Shown: piece after piece, positions 54,615 to 63,653 of the stretch
Numbering within the stretch: the first letter of the stretch is position 1
How the letters are laid out: every line of letters starts with the position of its first letter
Origin: Lentisphaeria bacterium
GTDB lineage: Bacteria; Verrucomicrobiota; Lentisphaeria; Victivallales; Victivallaceae
Assembly: GCA_017462015.1 (NCBI GenBank)
Contig: JAFTRX010000078.1
Coordinates: forward strand, 140,083-204,082
Length of the DNA stretch: 64,000 nucleotides
Direction of reading: 5' to 3'
The notes under the pieces: generated by a model
Databases searched by the model: none
Told to the model about the DNA's origin: nothing
The model's input: the letters and a program-made list of their open reading frames with translations, nothing else
Translations under genes and position numbers: made by a program

Positions 54615-55427
54615 ATGTCAATAGAGACCACAACAAATACCTGCGGCATCGCGCTCGGCAGGCAGATGACAGTCGAATTTTACGACTGTAAATCTGCTAC
54701 TCTGACCGATGCTGCTGCATTGGAAAAGGTGTTCCTCCGGGCGGCGGAACTCTCCGGCGCCCATGTGGTCGATTCTGTATTTCACTCTTTTCAACCGCAG
54801 GGTGTCAGCGGCGTAGTTGTTATTTCGGAGTCGCATTTTGCTGTACATGCGTGGCCCGAACATGATTACGCCGCTGTTGATTTGTTTACCTGCGGAAGCG
54901 GCGTGGACTTTGATGTCGCAGTCAAAGCTCTCGCCGAAGGGATGAGTTCCGGTTATTGGATCATCTCAAGTCTGGTCAACCGGGGCATCCTCGGTGAAAC
55001 CGGCGTTGAACGGCTGGTTCCGGTCGTGGAAAATCAGCGTTCATGCGGTATGCAGTTATCCTGGAAAGAACGTTATATGCATACGCGCGCACGGGCGATG
55101 TCGAGCTGTATCGACATCTACGGATGCAACAAAAATACTCTTCTGTCGGAAGATGAATTGAAGAATTTTGCCGCATCTCTGGTCGGCATATTGGCAGAAG
55201 GTTCCCCGGAGCAGTTTGAATGGGCATGCTCCGGCAGTGAAAAGGAATTTGAATTTGCCTGTTCGTTCTGTCGCGGTCACTTGAGTGGTCTGGTCTCTCC
55301 GGAAAATGAAAATGTTTACCTTGATATCTTTGTTGACGGTTTTTTTGACCCGCGGCAGGCCGCTGAATTTGCAGTAAACATGCTCAAAGGACAATATTAT
55401 CGTATGCAGCCGCAGGTGCGGCAGTGA
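54615..55427 (+). CDS. S-adenosylmethionine decarboxylase, tandem two-domain form
   Basis: 270 residues, twice the length of a SpeH subunit. Domain 1 (about 15-125) has the pyruvoyl-forming motif SESH (Ser71-Glu72-Ser73-His74), His78 and Cys93 in VDLFTCG; self-cleavage between Glu72 and Ser73 is expected. Domain 2 (about 160-262) repeats the fold (SSCIDIYGCNKN, NVYLDIFVDGFFDP) but has no Ser-Glu-Ser-His, so it looks catalytically dead. Provides decarboxylated AdoMet for spermidine; no spermidine synthase gene is in view. Confidence 0.85.
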   Translation: MSIETTTNTCGIALGRQMTVEFYDCKSATLTDAAALEKVFLRAAELSGAHVVDSVFHSFQPQGVSGVVVISESHFAVHAWPEHDYAAVDLFTCGSGVDFDVAVKALAEGMSSGYWIISSLVNRGILGETGVERLVPVVENQRSCGMQLSWKERYMHTRARAMSSCIDIYGCNKNTLLSEDELKNFAASLVGILAEGSPEQFEWACSGSEKEFEFACSFCRGHLSGLVSPENENVYLDIFVDGFFDPRQAAEFAVNMLKGQYYRMQPQVRQ

Positions 55428-55480
55428 TCCTTTGCTGATGGAATATACGCGGAAATGTGTTGTGAGAAAGGAATGAAGAG

Positions 55481-57880
55481 ATGAAAAAAAGTGAGAAAGA
55501 AAAGAAAAAAAGTTCAACATCAAGGATGATATTTTTGCTGGTTCTGTTGTTTTGCGGTATCGGCGCATTGATATTCTCCCGTTATTATTATGCCGAAAAC
55601 AAGGTTGCGGAATTTTCCCGCATTGCAGCAGCTTCCGGCAATGGAGCATGTGTGCTTCCCGGAGAAACGTTTGAAATCGAAATAAGTGCGCAGGATAAGA
55701 ACAAAAATCCGATGAAGGATGTCCTCGTCACCGCTGAAACCGGTATTCCCGGCAGTTATACATTCAAAGAGTCTCAGTTACGCACCAACGCCGGTGGTAT
55801 CGCCCGTTTTACCGTGACCGCCGGAAACCGTATCGGAGATAATTATATCCGCTTTTTCGCCAATGACAACCACTCAGATGCGTTGGAAGTGCGCTTTGTC
55901 AACGGTGTCAAAATCGTTGATTCCAACCGGGAGGGACAGGCGGGAAGCGTGCTTGCAGACCCCGTCGGAATAAAGCTGGTGGATGCCGCCGGTAAACCGC
56001 GTGCCAATGTCAAAGTCTTCGTTACCGCTTCCGGCGGCGCAGTGGTAAAAAACAGTACGGTGATGACCGATAAACGCGGCATCGCGGAGGTGAAAGTCAC
56101 TCTTCCTGAAGAATCCGGCGAAGGCAAGATCGATTTTGAAATCAGCGCCGACCACACTCAGGGCGTCTTCCGTTCCATCCCGGTCAAAGTCATGGCGGTA
56201 AGTTCCTGGCACATCACCATCTCTGTTCTCGGCGGATTGGCGCTTTTTATGCTGGGTATGACCATGATGAGCGACGGTCTTGCCAATATTGCCGGTGAAC
56301 GGATGAAGAGCATCCTCGGCTATTGCACCAGCAACCGTTTTCTGGCATTGCTCACCGGCGCCGGTATCACGGCAGTTATCCAGTCTTCCAGTGCGACAAC
56401 GGTGATGATAATCGGTTTTGTCAACGCCGGTTTGATGACCCTTGCCCAGTCTATCGGCGTTATTTTCGGTGCCAACATCGGTACGACGATCACGGCGCAG
56501 ATCATCGCTTTTGATGTCGGCGCAATCGCGCTTCCGGCTATCGTGGTCGGTTTGGTCATGCGCTTTATTAAACGGGGCAAGGTTCCGGAAGTGGGATTGA
56601 CCATTCTCGGTTTCGGTTTGCTCTTTTTCGGTATGAACCTTATGAGCGCGGAGATGAAACTCCTTGCCGACTTCCCGACCTTCCGCAGTTTCTTTACCAT
56701 GCTGGAGTGCGCTCCCATCGATGGTATGATGCCGTGGGGCAGGGTGGCCGGTGCGATTCTGGTTGGTCTGGTTTCCACTCTCATCATGCAGAGTTCCTCG
56801 GCTACCACCGGTGTGGTGGTGGTTCTCGGTGCCGGCGGTTTGATTGACTTGTACACCGCCGTCGCTCTGATTCTCGGCGCCAACGTCGGTACGACTATCA
56901 CCGCACAGCTCGCCGCGATCCCCGCAAACCAGCTGGCGCGTCAGGCGGCAATGGCACACACTCTGTTCAACGTGTTGGGCGTGGTGTTTGTGCTGTTGAG
57001 CTTTCTCATTTTGTGGCCCGGCACCAAGGTTCCGGCGTTTTTCTACATCGTCAACTCCTGCACCGAAGGCAATGCCTTTGCCGCGCATCCGGAAAATATG
57101 GCTCGCCACATCGCCAACGCCCACACCTTGTTCAACATTGCAACGGCATTGATATTGCTTCCGTTCACCGGCTTGCTGGCGCGGGTGTGCCAGCGCTTGC
57201 TGCCGATCAGTGCCGCCAAAATCCACTTCCAGTACCTTGAACCGCACCTGCTGGATTCTCCGGCTCTGGCGTTGCGGCAGAGTACTGTCGCCATCGGCAA
57301 GATGCTGAAGAAATCCTGGAAAATGGTCGATTCCGCCGTCCGCAGCAACTTTATCAATGGTAAAGTCAATCAGAACCGGATGGAGAAGTTCCTCAGCCGC
57401 GAAGAACGCGTCGACCGCTATCAGACCGAAATAATGGAATATCTCTCTCAGGTCATGCGGCGGAAACTCTCTCCGCAACAGGCGGAAACCATCCCTCTGC
57501 TCATGCATTGTACCAACGATGCCGAGCGTATCGCTGACCGCGCGGAAAACATCATCACTCTGACCCGGCGTATGGAAGCTGAGGAACTCAAGCTCAGTAA
57601 ATCTGCCATTGATGAACTTGAGATTATTTTTACCGAACTCTCCAAGCAGACGGTGTTTGCTCTCAACGCTCTTGAATTCAGCGAAGAAGAGTGGAGTCAG
57701 CGTGCAATCAAGGCTGAAGAGCTTATCAATGAACTTGCTTCCCAGTCCGAAGAGGCGCACATCAAACGTATCCGCAACGGAAAATGCACCGCTCCGACCG
57801 GCATTATTTACGTTGAACTTCTGGCGGAGTTGATCGCCATTTCCCGCCACTTGAGTAATATCGCCGAGCGCGCCGTCTAA
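55481..57880 (+). CDS. Na/Pi cotransporter with N-terminal Ig-like domains and C-terminal PhoU-like domain
   Basis: 799 residues. A transmembrane helix (about 15-33) is followed by two bacterial Ig-like repeats (about 50-235: PMKDVLVTAETG..TNAGGIARFTVTAG and PRANVKVFVTASGG..DKRGIAEVKVTL) that would face the periplasm. Then comes the NptA-type transporter with duplicated QSSSATT motifs and GANIGTTITAQ / GANVGTTITAQ, and a helical PhoU-like tail (about 600-799). Na+-coupled phosphate movement is the family role. The Ig part is unusual for this transporter. Confidence 0.9.
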   Translation: MKKSEKEKKKSSTSRMIFLLVLLFCGIGALIFSRYYYAENKVAEFSRIAAASGNGACVLPGETFEIEISAQDKNKNPMKDVLVTAETGIPGSYTFKESQLRTNAGGIARFTVTAGNRIGDNYIRFFANDNHSDALEVRFVNGVKIVDSNREGQAGSVLADPVGIKLVDAAGKPRANVKVFVTASGGAVVKNSTVMTDKRGIAEVKVTLPEESGEGKIDFEISADHTQGVFRSIPVKVMAVSSWHITISVLGGLALFMLGMTMMSDGLANIAGERMKSILGYCTSNRFLALLTGAGITAVIQSSSATTVMIIGFVNAGLMTLAQSIGVIFGANIGTTITAQIIAFDVGAIALPAIVVGLVMRFIKRGKVPEVGLTILGFGLLFFGMNLMSAEMKLLADFPTFRSFFTMLECAPIDGMMPWGRVAGAILVGLVSTLIMQSSSATTGVVVVLGAGGLIDLYTAVALILGANVGTTITAQLAAIPANQLARQAAMAHTLFNVLGVVFVLLSFLILWPGTKVPAFFYIVNSCTEGNAFAAHPENMARHIANAHTLFNIATALILLPFTGLLARVCQRLLPISAAKIHFQYLEPHLLDSPALALRQSTVAIGKMLKKSWKMVDSAVRSNFINGKVNQNRMEKFLSREERVDRYQTEIMEYLSQVMRRKLSPQQAETIPLLMHCTNDAERIADRAENIITLTRRMEAEELKLSKSAIDELEIIFTELSKQTVFALNALEFSEEEWSQRAIKAEELINELASQSEEAHIKRIRNGKCTAPTGIIYVELLAELIAISRHLSNIAERAV

Positions 57881-57883
57881 GCT

Positions 57884-58008
57884 GCGGCGGCAATCTCGCT
57901 TGCTCCCGCGAGCCTTGCAGTCGTCGCCGCTCGGGTCGAGTACAGTCGTACACTCCCCTCGCTTCTCCTCCGCAAAACTCCCGGATAGCGGCGCGATATT
58001 GCCGCCGC
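57884..58008 (+). repeat. 125-nt GC-rich palindromic element
   Basis: Ends GCGGCGGCAATCTCGC (57884-57899) and GCGATATTGCCGCCGC (57993-58008) pair at 15 of 16 positions; the centre has GTAC-AGTC-GTAC. It begins 3 bp after the cotransporter stop. Same size as the 7462 family but a different sequence. Confidence 0.7.
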
Positions 58009-58240
58009 CTGGTGGAGCGGAGTTGGTTGGCTTTGTGTCGCCTGTCGGCGACCATGGTAGTGGTGAGTTGCGCCGCCTGACGGCGGCTTATGCAACGCCT
58101 TGCGGCGTTGCTTACGGGGCTTCTGTCCGACTTGTCCGACCGGTCTGATAAGTCCGATCGTCGCTTTTATTTCCAAAAAAGTTCAATATTTTTTTATTAT
58201 TCCACTTGCAATATTCCAGAATGCGGCTATATTGAGAAAG
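58009..58240 (+). other. Intergenic hairpin cluster and 9-nt tandem repeat
   Basis: Three consecutive small hairpins share a CGCC-TNNC-GGCG core: GTCGCC-TGTC-GGCGAC (58037-58052), GCCGCC-TGAC-GGCGGC (58072-58087) and GCAACGCC-TTGC-GGCGTTGC (58092-58111). They are followed by four 9-nt units at 58124-58159 (TGTCCGACT, TGTCCGACC, GGTCTGATA, AGTCCGATC). No gene is seen. Confidence 0.65.
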
Positions 58241-58287
58241 CAACAAGATTTAGTGCTTTTGTTGGCGGTGTCAACTATATGTAGTGG
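58241..58287 (+). promoter_or_regulatory. Pair of NrdR-box-like sites upstream of nrdG
   Basis: CAAGATTTAG (58244-58253) and CTATATGTAG (58275-58284) match the NrdR box core CwAtATaTwG at 8 and 9 of 10 positions, and their centres are exactly 31 bp apart, the spacing typical of NrdR double boxes. nrdG starts 41 bp further on. Confidence 0.65.
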
Positions 58288-58325
58288 TTGACGGTATCGG
58301 GTGAAATAATAAAAACAGGTGAAAA

Positions 58326-59015
58326 ATGCGTTTTGGACTGCAGAAACTGACTCTTCTGGACTATCCGGGAAATGTTGCATGTACCGTGTTCAGCTGCGGA
58401 TGCAACTTCCGGTGTCCTTATTGTCACAATGCTTCTCTGGTCACAGGCAGTGAGTCCGGACTGGAGCTGGATTTTGCCGGACTGCTGGCATTTCTGGAAA
58501 AACGCATCGGCATACTCGATGGTGTCTGTTTTACCGGTGGTGAGTTTTTGCTCCATCCGGATGCAGTCGATGCCGCTGCCGCCGCCAAGGCTTTGGGCTA
58601 TCGGGTCAAAGTCGATACCAACGGCAGTTTCCCCGGCGCTTTGAAAGAGCTGATCGATGCCGGAAGCGTGGATTATGTTGCAATGGATATAAAGGGTTCT
58701 CCGGAAAAATATGCCCTTTGTTGCGGACGGGATAATGTTCTTCCCGCTGTCAATGAGAGTGTCGACCTCTTGAAAAGCGGCATTGTCGCTTGTGAGTTCC
58801 GTACTACGGTTACGGGAAATTTGCACGAAGTCGAAGATTTTTCCGCTATCGGCAAGTGGATCTGCGGCGCGGAACGATATTTTTTGCAGCCGTTTGAGTC
58901 CAGCGATGATATATTGGTTCCCGACGGCGGATATGCTGTTAGCAGTGCGATGCTGGAGCAGGCATTGGCTGCTGTGCGGGAGTATGTCCCCAACGCCGCG
59001 ATTCGCGGCAGATGA
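58326..59015 (+). CDS. nrdG: Anaerobic ribonucleotide reductase activating protein
   Basis: Radical-SAM enzyme that installs the glycyl radical in NrdD. 229 residues with the 4Fe-4S motif CNFRCPYC (Cys26, Cys30, Cys33) and the SAM-binding CFTGGEFLLHP near 68, KVDTNGSFP near 95. The preceding sequence has TGAAAA only, so the ribosome site is weak. It is 61 bp before nrdD and shares the NrdR-like sites. Confidence 0.92.
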   Translation: MRFGLQKLTLLDYPGNVACTVFSCGCNFRCPYCHNASLVTGSESGLELDFAGLLAFLEKRIGILDGVCFTGGEFLLHPDAVDAAAAAKALGYRVKVDTNGSFPGALKELIDAGSVDYVAMDIKGSPEKYALCCGRDNVLPAVNESVDLLKSGIVACEFRTTVTGNLHEVEDFSAIGKWICGAERYFLQPFESSDDILVPDGGYAVSSAMLEQALAAVREYVPNAAIRGR

Positions 59016-59076
59016 ATGATATTGACAATAGTTTTCATATATAGTTTAAGACAACAACGAAAAGGGAGAGTAGAGC

Positions 59077-61455
59077 ATGTATCAGGTACAGAAACGTAAC
59101 GGAAAGAATATCGAGTTCGATATTCGCAAGATCGCAGATGCCGTCAAGATGGCATTTGAAGCCCAGGAAAAGCAGTACAATCAGTCCATCATCGACTTTA
59201 TCGCACTCAAGGTGACTGCTGATTTTGAACCGAAAATCAAAGAAGGTCTCATCGCCGTCGAAGATATTCAGGACAGCGTGGAATCCGTTCTCGTTCAGGC
59301 GGGATATGCCGATGTCGCCAAGGCTTACATCCTCTACCGCCGTCAGCGGGAAAAACTCCGCAACACGGAGTCCACCATCCTCGACTTCAAGAAAACCGTC
59401 GATGACTATGTTAAGATCAACGACTGGCGCGTGAAAGAAAACTCCACTGTCACCTATTCTGTCGGTGGACTTATCCTCTCCAACTCCGGTGCGATCACCG
59501 CCAACTACTGGCTCTCTGAAATCTACGACGATGAGATCGGCAACGCTCACCGCAACGCGGATATCCATCTGCACGACTTGTCCATGCTTACCGGATATTG
59601 TGCCGGATGGTCTCTGCGCCAGCTCATCAAGGAAGGTCTCGGCGGCGTTCCCGGAAAAATCACTTCCGCTCCGGCATCCCACCTCGCCACTTTGTGCAAC
59701 CAGATGGTCAACTTCCTCGGTATCATGCAGAATGAATGGGCGGGCGCTCAGGCTTTCAGTTCCTTTGACACCTATCTTGCTCCTTTTGTCAAAGTCGATA
59801 ACCTCGACTACAACCAGGTGAAAAAGTGCATCGAATCGTTCATCTTCGGTGTCAACACTCCCTCCCGCTGGGGTACTCAGGCTCCGTTCTCCAACATCAC
59901 TCTGGACTGGACCGTTCCCGCTGACCTTGCCGAACAGAACTGCATCATCGGCGGTAAAGAGGTCGACTTCAAGTACAAAGATTGTAAAAAAGAGATGGAT
60001 ATGGTCAACCGCGCGTTCATCGAAACCATGATCGAAGGTGATGCGCAGGGACGCGGTTTCCAGTACCCCATCCCGACCTATTCCATCACCCGCGACTTCG
60101 ATTGGAGCGAAACGGAAAACAACAAACTGCTCTCTGAGATGACCAGCAAATACGGTACTCCCTATTTCTCCAACTACATCAACAGCGATATGGAACCCAG
60201 CGACGTGCGCTCCATGTGCTGCCGTCTCCGCCTTGACCTGCGTGAACTCCGCAAAAAATCCGGCGGTTTCTTCGGCAGCGGCGAAAGCACCGGTTCCATC
60301 GGTGTGGTGACCATCAACATGCCGCGCATTGCTTATCTTGCTCAGGATGAAGAGGATTTCTATGCCCGTCTCGACCACATGATGGATGTTTCCGCCCGCA
60401 GTTTGAAGATCAAACGAGAGGTCATCTCCAAACTTCTGGATGAAGGTCTTTATCCCTACACCCGGCGTTATCTCGGCAAATTCGACAACCACTTCTCCAC
60501 CATCGGACTTGTCGGTATGAATGAAGCCTGCCTCAATGCCAAGTGGCTGCGGAAAAACCTCACCACCCCGGAAGCCCAGAAGTTTACCAAAGAGGTTCTC
60601 AACCACATGCGTGACCGTCTGTCCGATTATCAGGAACAGTATGGCGACTTGTACAACCTCGAAGCGACCCCTGCTGAATCCACCAGCTTCCGGCTGGCTA
60701 AACATGACAAGAAGCGTTTCGGCGACATCATCACCGCCGGTGAAAAAGATGGAACTCCCTACTACACCAACAGTTCCCATCTTCCGGTCGGTTACACCGA
60801 TGATATCTTCACCGCTCTCGATCTGCAGGATGAACTGCATACCCTCTACACCAGCGGTACCGTCTTCCACGCCTTCCTCGGTGAAAAGCTTCCCGACTGG
60901 AAAGCTGCTGCCAATCTGGTGCGCAAGATCGCGGAAAACTACCGTCTGCCCTACTACTCCATGTCTCCGACTTACTCCATCTGCCAGACCCACGGTTACA
61001 TCGCCGGTGAAGCGTTCAAGTGTCCCGAATGCGGCATGAAGACCGAAGTTTACAGCCGTATCACCGGTTACTACCGCCCGGTGCAGAACTGGAACGACGG
61101 TAAGTCTCAGGAGTACAAAGAGCGTAAAGTCTACAACCAGTCCCGCGCTTTGTCCAGAGAGTTTGCCGAACGCAAATTGAACGTTCCTGCTGAAGCTCCG
61201 GCATGCAGTGCGCCCTCTGGCAATGATGTCCGCTTGACCCTCTTCACCACCACCACCTGTCCGAACTGCCGTATCGCCAAAACTTTCCTCGACAAGGCAA
61301 GTCTGCCCTACGATGTCGTGGTCTCCGATATGGAACCGGAAAAGGCGCGTGCTTTGGAGATCCGTCAGGCGCCGACTCTGGTCGTCCAGTGCGGTGATAA
61401 AATCGAAAAACTTGTGAATTTGTCCGAAATTCGCAAGTATGTCGATAACATCTGA
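59077..61455 (+). CDS. nrdD: Anaerobic ribonucleoside-triphosphate reductase with C-terminal glutaredoxin-like domain
   Basis: Class III reductase making dNTPs without oxygen. 792 residues: an N-terminal ATP cone (about 1-90, YQVQKRNGKNIEFD), the ten-stranded barrel, a zinc site with Cys636, Cys649 and Cys652 (CQTHG, CPECG), and the glycyl radical Gly664 in RITGYYRPVQNWNDGK. Residues about 718-792 are an extra glutaredoxin/NrdH-like domain (LTLFTTTTCPNCRIAKTFLD, Cys728 and Cys731; QAPTLVV), which may supply electrons. AGGGAG precedes the ATG. Confidence 0.95.
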   Translation: MYQVQKRNGKNIEFDIRKIADAVKMAFEAQEKQYNQSIIDFIALKVTADFEPKIKEGLIAVEDIQDSVESVLVQAGYADVAKAYILYRRQREKLRNTESTILDFKKTVDDYVKINDWRVKENSTVTYSVGGLILSNSGAITANYWLSEIYDDEIGNAHRNADIHLHDLSMLTGYCAGWSLRQLIKEGLGGVPGKITSAPASHLATLCNQMVNFLGIMQNEWAGAQAFSSFDTYLAPFVKVDNLDYNQVKKCIESFIFGVNTPSRWGTQAPFSNITLDWTVPADLAEQNCIIGGKEVDFKYKDCKKEMDMVNRAFIETMIEGDAQGRGFQYPIPTYSITRDFDWSETENNKLLSEMTSKYGTPYFSNYINSDMEPSDVRSMCCRLRLDLRELRKKSGGFFGSGESTGSIGVVTINMPRIAYLAQDEEDFYARLDHMMDVSARSLKIKREVISKLLDEGLYPYTRRYLGKFDNHFSTIGLVGMNEACLNAKWLRKNLTTPEAQKFTKEVLNHMRDRLSDYQEQYGDLYNLEATPAESTSFRLAKHDKKRFGDIITAGEKDGTPYYTNSSHLPVGYTDDIFTALDLQDELHTLYTSGTVFHAFLGEKLPDWKAAANLVRKIAENYRLPYYSMSPTYSICQTHGYIAGEAFKCPECGMKTEVYSRITGYYRPVQNWNDGKSQEYKERKVYNQSRALSREFAERKLNVPAEAPACSAPSGNDVRLTLFTTTTCPNCRIAKTFLDKASLPYDVVVSDMEPEKARALEIRQAPTLVVQCGDKIEKLVNLSEIRKYVDNI

Positions 61456-61475
61456 GTTGGTGTTATCGCAGGGGC

Positions 61476-61550
61476 GGCGCGCTTTCGTGCGCGCCGGCTT
61501 TGAAAGTCGGGGGAGTTGTGAACAGAAGTTCCCGTCGCCCCCGACTTTCA
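61476..61550 (+). repeat. Two hairpins between nrdD and the membrane protein gene
   Basis: GGCGCGC (61476-61482) pairs with GCGCGCC (61489-61495) around TTTCGT. Then TGAAAGTCGGGGG (61501-61513) pairs perfectly with CCCCCGACTTTCA (61538-61550) across a 24-nt loop. Neither has a T run after it. The rest of the gap to 61649 shows CTCCGC..GCGGAG pairing near 61571-61592 and nothing else. Confidence 0.65.
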
Positions 61551-61649
61551 CTTCGCCATCATTGCACGCTCTCCGCGCCGCTTGCAGCGGAGTCGGGAGC
61601 GTTGCGGAAGTTTGCGCATTGGCTGTGTGTGGTGAACGGAGTGTGATTT

Positions 61650-63653
61650 ATGAAAAAAAGTTTCTTTAATGACAACCCGGCGGCGGGGGCGGTGTTTGCG
61701 TTGATACTGTCGATCGTTTCCGGATTCTGTTTCGCCAATATTGCCTGTTTGGGTGAGGGTTTTCTCGAAGCCGCTGCCGGTGCGTTGCTTGATACTTTTC
61801 CGATATGGCTTTGGATCTTCGGTGCAGTCGCGATTTTACAGCTCCCGGTTGCAGTATACTCTCTGATACTGTTTTTATCCTTCTTTTTCCGGCAGGACCG
61901 GAGCCGGTGGAAGATTTTTGTGTGGGGCATCCTTGCGGCTCAGCTTGCCGTATTTTTAATTGCTGCCGAAACTGGTGAAGATAGTGTGCTGCTGATCGGC
62001 GGGATGCTGACGGTTGTCGGGTTCAATGCCTTGTGCATAAAAAAACACAATTATTACTGGTTCATCGCTCAAACTCTTTTATGGCTGGCATCTATGCCGG
62101 GCGTGGTGATCTCTTTCGCTCTGGGCAACTGCTTTGGTACTTTATGCGGGGAGACGGAAATATCGCAGATACCGGCGGCGTTGCGGGTGATGCTCGTGTA
62201 TGGCGGCGTGGCAGCTTTTGCCGGAAGCGTATATTGCAGCTGCAAATTGTGGGCATCGGCAAACGGTTTACAATTGCGCGATGTGTGGGGACGAAGTTGC
62301 AATGTCCTGATGGTGATAATGGGCGCAACCTATGTGATAGCGCTTACTGCCGCTCTGCATGAACAGGAGAAGTGCAATGCGGCAATCACAGCTCTGGAAG
62401 AAAATTTTCAGCGAAAAATTTCAGCTGATGCCCTTTCTGAAATCTATTTCCGCAACCGGAAAACGGATGGAAAGTTTCACTCTGCTCTGGAAAAAGCGTG
62501 GACGGAGTTTGTCGGAGAAGAAGATCAAATTTTCAATCTGATAATTTCTGAAGGCGCGACTCTGGATAAACTTCCGGAGAAGTACCGGCAGAAATTCTCT
62601 TCTCCTCAGGCAGAAGCATACGGGAAATTCTTCGATGCTCCGCTTCCGGCAAGACCGAGAAAATATGAGTCCGGCAGATTGTGTGCGATGCTGCTTCCGG
62701 AGTTGCAACTTATGCGGCAATCGGCAAGATTTTTCTCCTGGCAGATCCGCCTTGCCTGTGAAACGCGCGACCATGACCGCATGATGCAGGCGTGGCGGCG
62801 TTCCGGGATGGCGACCGAATATTTACAGCACGACACCTTTTTGATTGCCGCTTTGGTGTTGATCGCGGTGGAGCAGATTCGTTTGGATTCGCTTGAAATG
62901 ATGCTGGCAAGCAATATGTTGAGCGACAGTGAACTTGCTGAAATCCAGCACGGCTTGCGCCTTTCGGCGGCGCGGATGCCGGAAATAAACCGGAATGCTC
63001 TCTATTTTGAAGCGGTCAACGGCAATGATGCCGTGTGCGGTTTTGCCGACGGAACGCTGGCCGATGGGACGGCTGTCGGCTCGGAAGGATTGACACATTA
63101 CCGTTTTCTTGTCCCCGGCTTGTGGTATCTTGCCGCCCGCAGTTACCATGATCTGCTTGTCCGGTACAATGTTAAAAACCTCTGCAAAGTCAATGAGAAA
63201 ATGACCATGTCGTTTAAGAACATCCTCTCCGGTATGCTGATACCGGCTCTGAAAACTGCCGGTGAGCGGATGCACGAAATAGAAATGCGTTATCAATCAT
63301 TCTATGCCCTTATGGAAGCGGAAAAGATCAGACGGAAAACCGGCAGATTTCCGGAAACTCTTCCTTTGAACACCGTTGATTACTTCAGCGGCAAGCCGTT
63401 GCGCTACCGTGTCGGAAGTTTCCGGAAAAATGAATCTTTTTTGAAGAAAGAGGCGCGTCCGGCAGGTTCCATCGAATCCGGCTTTTACGAAACTCTCGAT
63501 TACCGGGAAAAAACCGTGCAGGGCGTTGCCGTCTGGAGCATCGGCAGAAACCGGCTCGACGACAACGGAATTTCCGGAACCAAAGGTAAAAACAATTCCC
63601 GGACAGACGACCAGCGCGCGTTGCTGATTTACCCGGATTACGTCCTCGACTGA
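61650..63653 (+). CDS. Large membrane protein of unknown function
   Basis: 667 residues: about six transmembrane helices in the first 245 residues, then a long helical, soluble region (about 245-560) and a C-terminal segment with RKTGRFPETLPL..YFSGKPLRYR, the pseudopilin-like pattern often seen at the end of big PVC membrane proteins. ATG at 61650 follows GGAG at 61639 at some distance. The last codons (DYVLD and stop) come from a half copy of the palindromic repeat, whose insertion seems to have supplied the stop. Confidence 0.7.
   Translation: MKKSFFNDNPAAGAVFALILSIVSGFCFANIACLGEGFLEAAAGALLDTFPIWLWIFGAVAILQLPVAVYSLILFLSFFFRQDRSRWKIFVWGILAAQLAVFLIAAETGEDSVLLIGGMLTVVGFNALCIKKHNYYWFIAQTLLWLASMPGVVISFALGNCFGTLCGETEISQIPAALRVMLVYGGVAAFAGSVYCSCKLWASANGLQLRDVWGRSCNVLMVIMGATYVIALTAALHEQEKCNAAITALEENFQRKISADALSEIYFRNRKTDGKFHSALEKAWTEFVGEEDQIFNLIISEGATLDKLPEKYRQKFSSPQAEAYGKFFDAPLPARPRKYESGRLCAMLLPELQLMRQSARFFSWQIRLACETRDHDRMMQAWRRSGMATEYLQHDTFLIAALVLIAVEQIRLDSLEMMLASNMLSDSELAEIQHGLRLSAARMPEINRNALYFEAVNGNDAVCGFADGTLADGTAVGSEGLTHYRFLVPGLWYLAARSYHDLLVRYNVKNLCKVNEKMTMSFKNILSGMLIPALKTAGERMHEIEMRYQSFYALMEAEKIRRKTGRFPETLPLNTVDYFSGKPLRYRVGSFRKNESFLKKEARPAGSIESGFYETLDYREKTVQGVAVWSIGRNRLDDNGISGTKGKNNSRTDDQRALLIYPDYVLD

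Noticed and set aside
55874..57850. Long minus-strand frame opposite the Na/Pi cotransporter
   Set aside because: Shadow of the plus-strand gene; no ribosome site and no protein features.
59035..61551. Long minus-strand frame opposite nrdD
   Set aside because: Same cause: mirror of a highly biased gene. nrdD on the plus strand has all family motifs.
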